Shown here piece by piece: positions 58,470 through 64,000 of a stretch of DNA of 64,000 nucleotides (positions are counted from its first letter, which is position 1; each line of letters opens with the position of its first letter). The position numbers were made by a program, and so were the translations under genes. A model generated the notes under the pieces. It worked only from the letters and a program-made list of their open reading frames with translations, was not told the DNA's origin and made no database searches. The stretch comes from Daedaleopsis sinensis (Eukaryota; Basidiomycota; Agaricomycetes; Polyporales; Polyporaceae): contig CM066307.1 of NCBI GenBank assembly GCA_033807695.1, positions 2,480,001 through 2,544,000 on the forward strand. The letters run 5' to 3'.

Positions 58470-60447
58470 AACTTAGTCGAGCTTGGATGTGGGCAGGACG
58501 ACAAGGGGGTGAGTAGAGAACGTGGGGGTAGCGTGAATCCTGTCGAAGATGAGGTCAGTCGAGCTTATTTTGTGCGGCGATAGCGGCCGTGCTTACAGTT
58601 CGTCAGATGTGTTTTGTGGGTCTTTGGTGCTCGGAGGGGAGTCGGGGAGTCTGGAGGGGGCAGAAGGGCGGGCAGAAGGGAGGACCGTCCGAGGGCGGGG
58701 GACGAGGGGCGGAGGAGGAGGAGGAGGAGGAGGAGGAGGACGAGCAGCGCGACGCGACCAACCGTCCACAGGCGCCCGACTGCAATCACCATTCATTTTC
58801 CACGTGGCCACCAGGCGCCGTCCTCCGCCTCGGACTCGAGAGCAGCTTCAGCCATGGAGCAGCTTCAGCCACCGGCCTCGTCATCGTTGCCCTTCGCCGT
58901 CTCCCACTCCGAGTTCCCAACGCTCTCAGCTCGTGCAACCGCCCCCGCCGCCCGCCGCTGTGTGCGCTCTCAGCCTCAGTGGTACGTCCGCCTCTCCCTC
59001 CGATCTCCCCCTCGCCCCCGTCCGTCCGCTCTCCCCCGCGCAAGCTCCCCTGCCCGCTCTCTGCTCCCCCGATGTGCGCTGTCCCTCGCACTCCCAACTC
59101 GCCCGCGCGACGACCGCGAAGTGCACATCCAGCTCAGGCTGCATTCGCACTCCCTCCCCCATCTGAATCGGGACAGATCCGCTCCAGCCTCGCTCCCCCT
59201 TGAACTGCTCGTCCACGCCGGCCAACACCACCCTCGCCCCAATCTTCCTCCACGTAAGTCAGCACGCTCATTTCATTCATTCGCTCTCAGACTTGATCTG
59301 TATCTCGTGTCTACAGCCACGGAGATCGCACCTAGCTCATCCGTCTCTCAACAGATTTCCACCAATCCAACTGCGTCCGATAGCCCTCGCTCATCCGAAC
59401 CGGGCCATACCCGCCTCGTCGTTCTACCTCGACTCTGCGCTCGCCCACGGCTCAAACACTGCCCAACCGACGACCACATCTCGTCTCGCTCTCGCTCCCA
59501 ACGTCGTCCGGCCGCCCAACAACGACTACATGCATCCTCTGAACGCTCTCCACCGTCCGTCTCATTCACGCCGCAATCCGACGACGTCCGAGATCGGCTC
59601 CAATCGTCGATTTCACCGTCCGACTCTTCCCCCTCCACCTTCCTCCCCTCCGTCCGGAGCTCGCTTTCCGCTCTCGGCACCACGCCCGCCCTCGGACGAC
59701 GTGCGCCGCCGCCGCCGCCCGCCGTCCCCCTTGACGGAAGCGCCCTGATCGCTGCGTGGTACGTCACGAAATGCACCATAACTCTCTCAGTTCTCATCCG
59801 TTCGCGTGCTGACTCACATCACCAGAACGCACCGAACGCTCCGCGTCCAACGCACCCGCTCGCGCCCTGATCCGACGACGTCCCAGAAATCGCTTGCAGA
59901 CCGATTTCATGGACCCCGGAGGAGAGTACGCTATTCCGTCCGGACGACGCCCCGCCACGCTGCGCAACTCACACAGCGCATATGCGCTGACACGGTAGCG
60001 TGTGTACGACGTGTTCGCAGGCCCAGAAGACAAGTTCTGAACATCGGCCGGGTCCGCACCTCCAACACCCGTCCTCTCGAACTCGCGACCCAGCCCGTCG
60101 CAGCCGGCGAGTGCGACGGCCCTCGACACGGACGCCCGACGCACACGTCGTGCACTCGTCTCCGCAGCCGTCCGGGTCCCGGAAGACACGGATATCGACG
60201 CTCGCGCGGGCGGGGCTGGACGGCGCCGCTGCCGAACTCGCGAAACACGCCCCGCCCCGCCCCGCACACTCCTAGAACGATCACAGGCACGCTCTGCGCG
60301 CATGGAACAGCCGCCCCCGCAGACCTCCGACACGGGGCCGTCGCGCGGGGGGCGAGAAGGTGCGCCCGTCCGCGCCAAATCGCTGTATTCCGTGTGCTAC
60401 GCTACTCACGCAGTACATGCAGCTAGCCTACGAGACCCCTCGGGCGT

Positions 60448-60741
60448 GTGCGCCGGGCCGCCCCCGACCTTCCGATGTCCACCGATCGTCGAGGGCACGC
60501 CGCCGCCGCCGCTCGCGGGGGCCGTGTCGCTGTCGGACGGCCTTTCCGGCCACCCTACACCCCTACTGACCCCGCGCACACCGCCGTCCTCGCCCTCCGC
60601 GCCTCCGCCGTTGCCCTTGAGATCGAGGACGGCGACGAGACCGTCCACTTCGGCGACCCGAAGGCGGGCGCGGACGCCGTGCCCCCCACGGTCCTCGACG
60701 GCAAGTTCTGGCAGTGGACGCGCGTGTTCGAGTTCGGGTGA
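60448..60741 (+). CDS. uncharacterised exon candidate, unit 3 copy
   Basis: The 3' two thirds are identical to the exon ending at 39582. The 5' part differs (PDLPMSTDRRGHAAAAARGG) and is one codon longer, because it lies in the unit-3-specific patch. Confidence 0.35.
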   Translation: MRRAAPDLPMSTDRRGHAAAAARGGRVAVGRPFRPPYTPTDPAHTAVLALRASAVALEIEDGDETVHFGDPKAGADAVPPTVLDGKFWQWTRVFEFG

Positions 60742-62075
60742 GCCCGCGGCCTGTGCCTCCCCCGCCGCTCTCGTGCGCTGGCCCGCTGCCCGCCGCTCTA
60801 GCTGTAAGTACCAGTGCACGTCCGCCGTCCGCCGTCCGATGGCCCCCGGACCGCGGCCGACGTGCAGTCCCTGCTCGCCGTCGTGTGCGTGGAGGTCCAG
60901 CGCACGCGCCGCCTCCGCTGCGAGGTCCGGTGGGTTTGAGCATGCACCGGGCGTCGCTGCGCCTGAGTGCGGACGAGGCGCGGAGGCGCGGAGGGCGGAA
61001 CGGCCGGTCTCGACTCCCCACGTCCTCCGGCGGCGCGCACGAGGCTCGGTGCGTGCGGGACGTGCGGCCGCCGCGAGACAGACGGCGGCCGCCGGATGAC
61101 AGCGAGATGCGTCCGCGGCCGGGGCTGTCGGGGAGAAGGTCAGCGGCGGGCGTGGGGGCTCGGAGTAGTACGGTAGTACAGGATGTAAGTACAAGTACAA
61201 GCCACGGCCAATACACTTCATTTACGGCTACTGTGAGCGCGGCGCGACTCGGGGCACACCGACTGTCCGCTCGGTCGGCTCGATGTGCGGCGGTGGGCAG
61301 GAGGCCGTGCGGACGCCGAGCGAGTCCCCTCGCGCGTGCAGCGCTGGGAGACAGCTCGAATGGGAGCCTGGCTCCGAGCGCAGGGGCTGAACGAGTGATT
61401 GATCGTCAGCCGGGATCCAAAAGGGATCTGGCGGGAGGTACGTACGCTTGTAGAGTCGCCGGGGACATGTGCGCACCCGGACGCTGTCAACGAGGGGAAC
61501 GATGTCAGACGACTCGGAAGGGCCAGTGCAGCGAGCTGGATATGTACTTACTGCTAACACTTGAATGCAGAGCTCGATATCCGCCTGCAGCCGTCCGAGA
61601 ACGACCGTCTGATCAGCACCACACTCCGGGTGTGCGGATGAAAGCACGTACCTCAGGCTAGCGGCGCGCGGACGCGTTCAAGCCAGCGTCCGGGGAGCTG
61701 CTGAGGCGCACGCGGGGGCACACCGCTGTCACCGTGCCCGACTCGGACGCGACGCATCTGGCCGCAGGGTCCAAGTCAGTTCCTGCGCATGCCGACCGGC
61801 CAGCAGGGTCAGCGTCGCACGCGTGGATTGTGATCTGTACGCACCTGACCACGGTGCAAGTGCGCATCTCCGGGACACGGCGCGAGCATGCTCCCTGCGG
61901 ATGAGGATGTCAGAGAAGGCAGACTCGACCCGAAAGACATCGCTCGACGCACCTATGCGCATCCCACATAACCGGTGTGCGTCACAAGCACCCCGGGCGC
62001 TGTTCACACCTGTGGAAAGTCTAGTCAGCATGCGGAGTAGTAGACAGGATGAGGCGCGCGGGCGGACGTACATAC

Positions 62076-62354
62076 CTCCGAGCCTCCTCGGTGCTGCCAC
62101 TAGTAACCGGCCGGGCGCGAACGTATATCTGTGAGTCGATAAGAACGATTGGGGCGATCTATTAGAGCACCTATCAGAGACTGCGCATACTAAATTCGAA
62201 CGTGAGACGTACCTCCGAGTCATGTACACTAGGGAGCCGCGAGAACAGAATACAAGGGCCGCCATCCTACAAACAAACAAGAGTTCATAAGTGAATGTGC
62301 GACATTAGAAGCAGCAATACTTACGACGATGTAGTCCTGTTCGTCGTCGGACAT
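62076..62354 (-). CDS. uncharacterised small-exon gene candidate, unit 3 copy
   Basis: Third copy of the three-exon set at 40917-41195, with the same exons and splice sites. Confidence 0.35.
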
Positions 62355-64000
62355 TGGCGCGAGAATCTGGAACTGAAAGTTGAAGTCAGTAAATGGCAAA
62401 GACACTGCGACTAGTAGTAGAGAGATATACTCACATGTATACACCGGGCCAGTGCTTGCACGTCGTCGGATCAACGACCGAGCTGGGAGGAGCGTAGGGC
62501 GACGTCGTCCGTCTACGCCATCCTGAGTCCGATCGGCATGCGTAGAAAGCGATAAACGAGCGGGATATGCGACGGGTCGGAAGTGAATGTCACTGGCAGC
62601 GGGGGGTTGGAAGTACAGTAAGTAGTACTATAAGCAAGGACGACAGCATTAGCTCGGTAGTAAGTAATGACGATATGGGAGGATGGAAGAGGGAGGAGGA
62701 GGGCACACTCGAGGGCGGGGGAGGGGGATGAGTGCTGGTCAGGATTGACGAGGCCGCGGAAGTACTTGTACCTCGCGACCTTGGCCCGTGCGCATCCCCC
62801 ACGGTCATGGGACTAGAGCGTGGAAATGTGATACCAGGCACACCCCACGCATGCTCCGGGGGTCCGGGAGGCGGGACCAACCAGAAAGCAGCACGAGGGA
62901 TAGGGAGGAGGGGAAGACCCTGTGCGTGTGTACCGAAGGTTCCGGGCATGGAGGAGCATGGAATGTTCCCAGCTGTCTTTACGTAGTGGCGTTGGCGCCC
63001 GGCTAATGTATGACACCATTTTCGCTGTGATGCCGTCGTATTTGGGGGCGGAAGAGGCTTGAGGAGCCAGTACCGCGTGGATAGTGCCATCTGCAGATTT
63101 CCTGGACAATTCGAGGCATTCGAAGTCGGCAGAGACAAAAGATTGGTAGATACTATATATAGAAACTGTAATTCAGACATGACTTGGTCAGATCTGTGCT
63201 CACGGCTCTGTAGTAATCAAAAAGCGATCAGTAATCTCGAAATATCAAGTATATTCACCATAATTCACGACTTACGTGCAGGAGGGTCAATCCTCTCACT
63301 GTCACAGCTTGACCGACTGTATCACAGTTGGTATAGTACATATGTACCTCCGTATCTGGCCTGCGAGAGAGACTGTATCAGTTTCCGTCCCAGATTGGCG
63401 GAGGGAGGCAGCGCTAAACGCCCGGCGGTGAGTATAGCTGTCCGCATTTGGACAATTGTTCTCGCCTTCACTAAGACGCTCATCCCGCCGCCGCCGGCTG
63501 CTTCGCACATCAACGTGCAACTAGCACGACATCCCCAGGCCCCGACAATGTTGCTAATTTGCACCTACTCTATGTTACAGCTCACGACGACAATCGGGGT
63601 TCGGAACAGACTTGGAGCCCCTGAAGTCGGAGAGTTAACTTGAATTCGCACTGTACTACTAACACTGAGGAACTTTTAGATGTGCATTCAGATGTGTGAT
63701 GTGGCCAGTACAGTAAGCTGGACTATCTACATAGCTTACCAGTCTCTCAACAGGCTCCCGTCTGTGGGCAAGTTGTGCCCCCCCCCGCCGCCGCCGCCGC
63801 CGCACGCCGCCGCCCGAATGGACCCCCTCGGAGGAGGGAGGCCAGACACGCTGCGGGATTGTCCGCCCGTTGACAACAATATTATTCGAGTTCGCCGTGA
63901 ACGGCGGGCAACCCAAGTGAGTATCTACTACGTCATTTCCCGCGGAGAGTACGTTCCAGGAGCTGAGGCGAACAGGATCAAATGGGCCGTACATTCTGGA

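Larger units (their letters stand above)
57344..64000. repeat. Tandem array unit 3 (cut by window end)
   Basis: Third unit; its last base corresponds to about 42841 in unit 1. It agrees with unit 2 to about 59938, then with unit 1 to about 60098, then briefly with unit 2. About 330 bases that differ from both follow, and from about 60510 it matches unit 1 again. Confidence 0.9.

Overview
The window looks like nuclear DNA of an Agaricomycete (mushroom-forming basidiomycete), possibly from the Polyporales. Genes are split by many short GT-AG introns of about 50-70 bases, and there are no bacterial operon or Shine-Dalgarno features. The recognised families (DUF6534 membrane proteins, adenylate-forming reductase, fatty-aldehyde-type ALDH, SARAF, Ser/Thr-rich one-pass membrane protein) fit that group. 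The lineage below Agaricomycetes is inference.

Layout. 1-4838: two head-to-tail DUF6534 genes (the first cut by the window edge), with a broken exon-1 remnant between them. 6384-8012 (minus): a free-standing thioester-reductase domain, apparently left over from an adenylate-forming reductase. 9961-12319 (minus): an aldehyde dehydrogenase with a C-terminal membrane anchor. 13255-15335 (minus): a third, intact DUF6534 gene. 15.3-18.0 kb: no recognised gene. 18.06-28.25 kb: a tandem segmental duplication of about 5.3 kb. Each copy holds a decayed, C-terminally truncated DUF6534 gene (19782-21444 and 25029-26693) and its upstream module. Copy 1 runs into a truncated SARAF gene; copy 2 keeps only the SARAF 5' flank, fused to a scrap of the gene at 34-37 kb. 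30254-32411 (minus): a sixth DUF6534 gene, preceded by a third copy of the same upstream module.

34177-37118 (minus): a 938-residue one-pass membrane protein with a mucin-like ectodomain and a long Ser/Pro-rich cytoplasmic tail. From about 35.81 kb to the window end the DNA is a large tandem array with a unit of about 10.6-11.0 kb, in two full copies and one cut copy. Copies 2 and 3 carry truncated 358-residue versions of the membrane protein. The rest of each unit (about 37.6-46.8 kb in copy 1) has coding-like exons of unrecognised families on both strands, an array of decayed exon-like modules and a 29-bp minisatellite. The three copies form a mosaic of identity: in places 2=3, in places 1=3, in places 1=2. 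This points to gene conversion, repeated unequal exchange, or dikaryon haplotypes joined in assembly.

The reductase and the ALDH are adjacent on the same strand and have chemically compatible activities (acyl thioester to aldehyde; aldehyde to acid), but a shared pathway is only a guess. The region's main theme is local duplication: six DUF6534 genes at different stages of decay, then a young multi-copy locus for a putative surface protein. Intron-exon structures were read by eye from splice signals and family similarity. Exon ends are firm only where given exactly.
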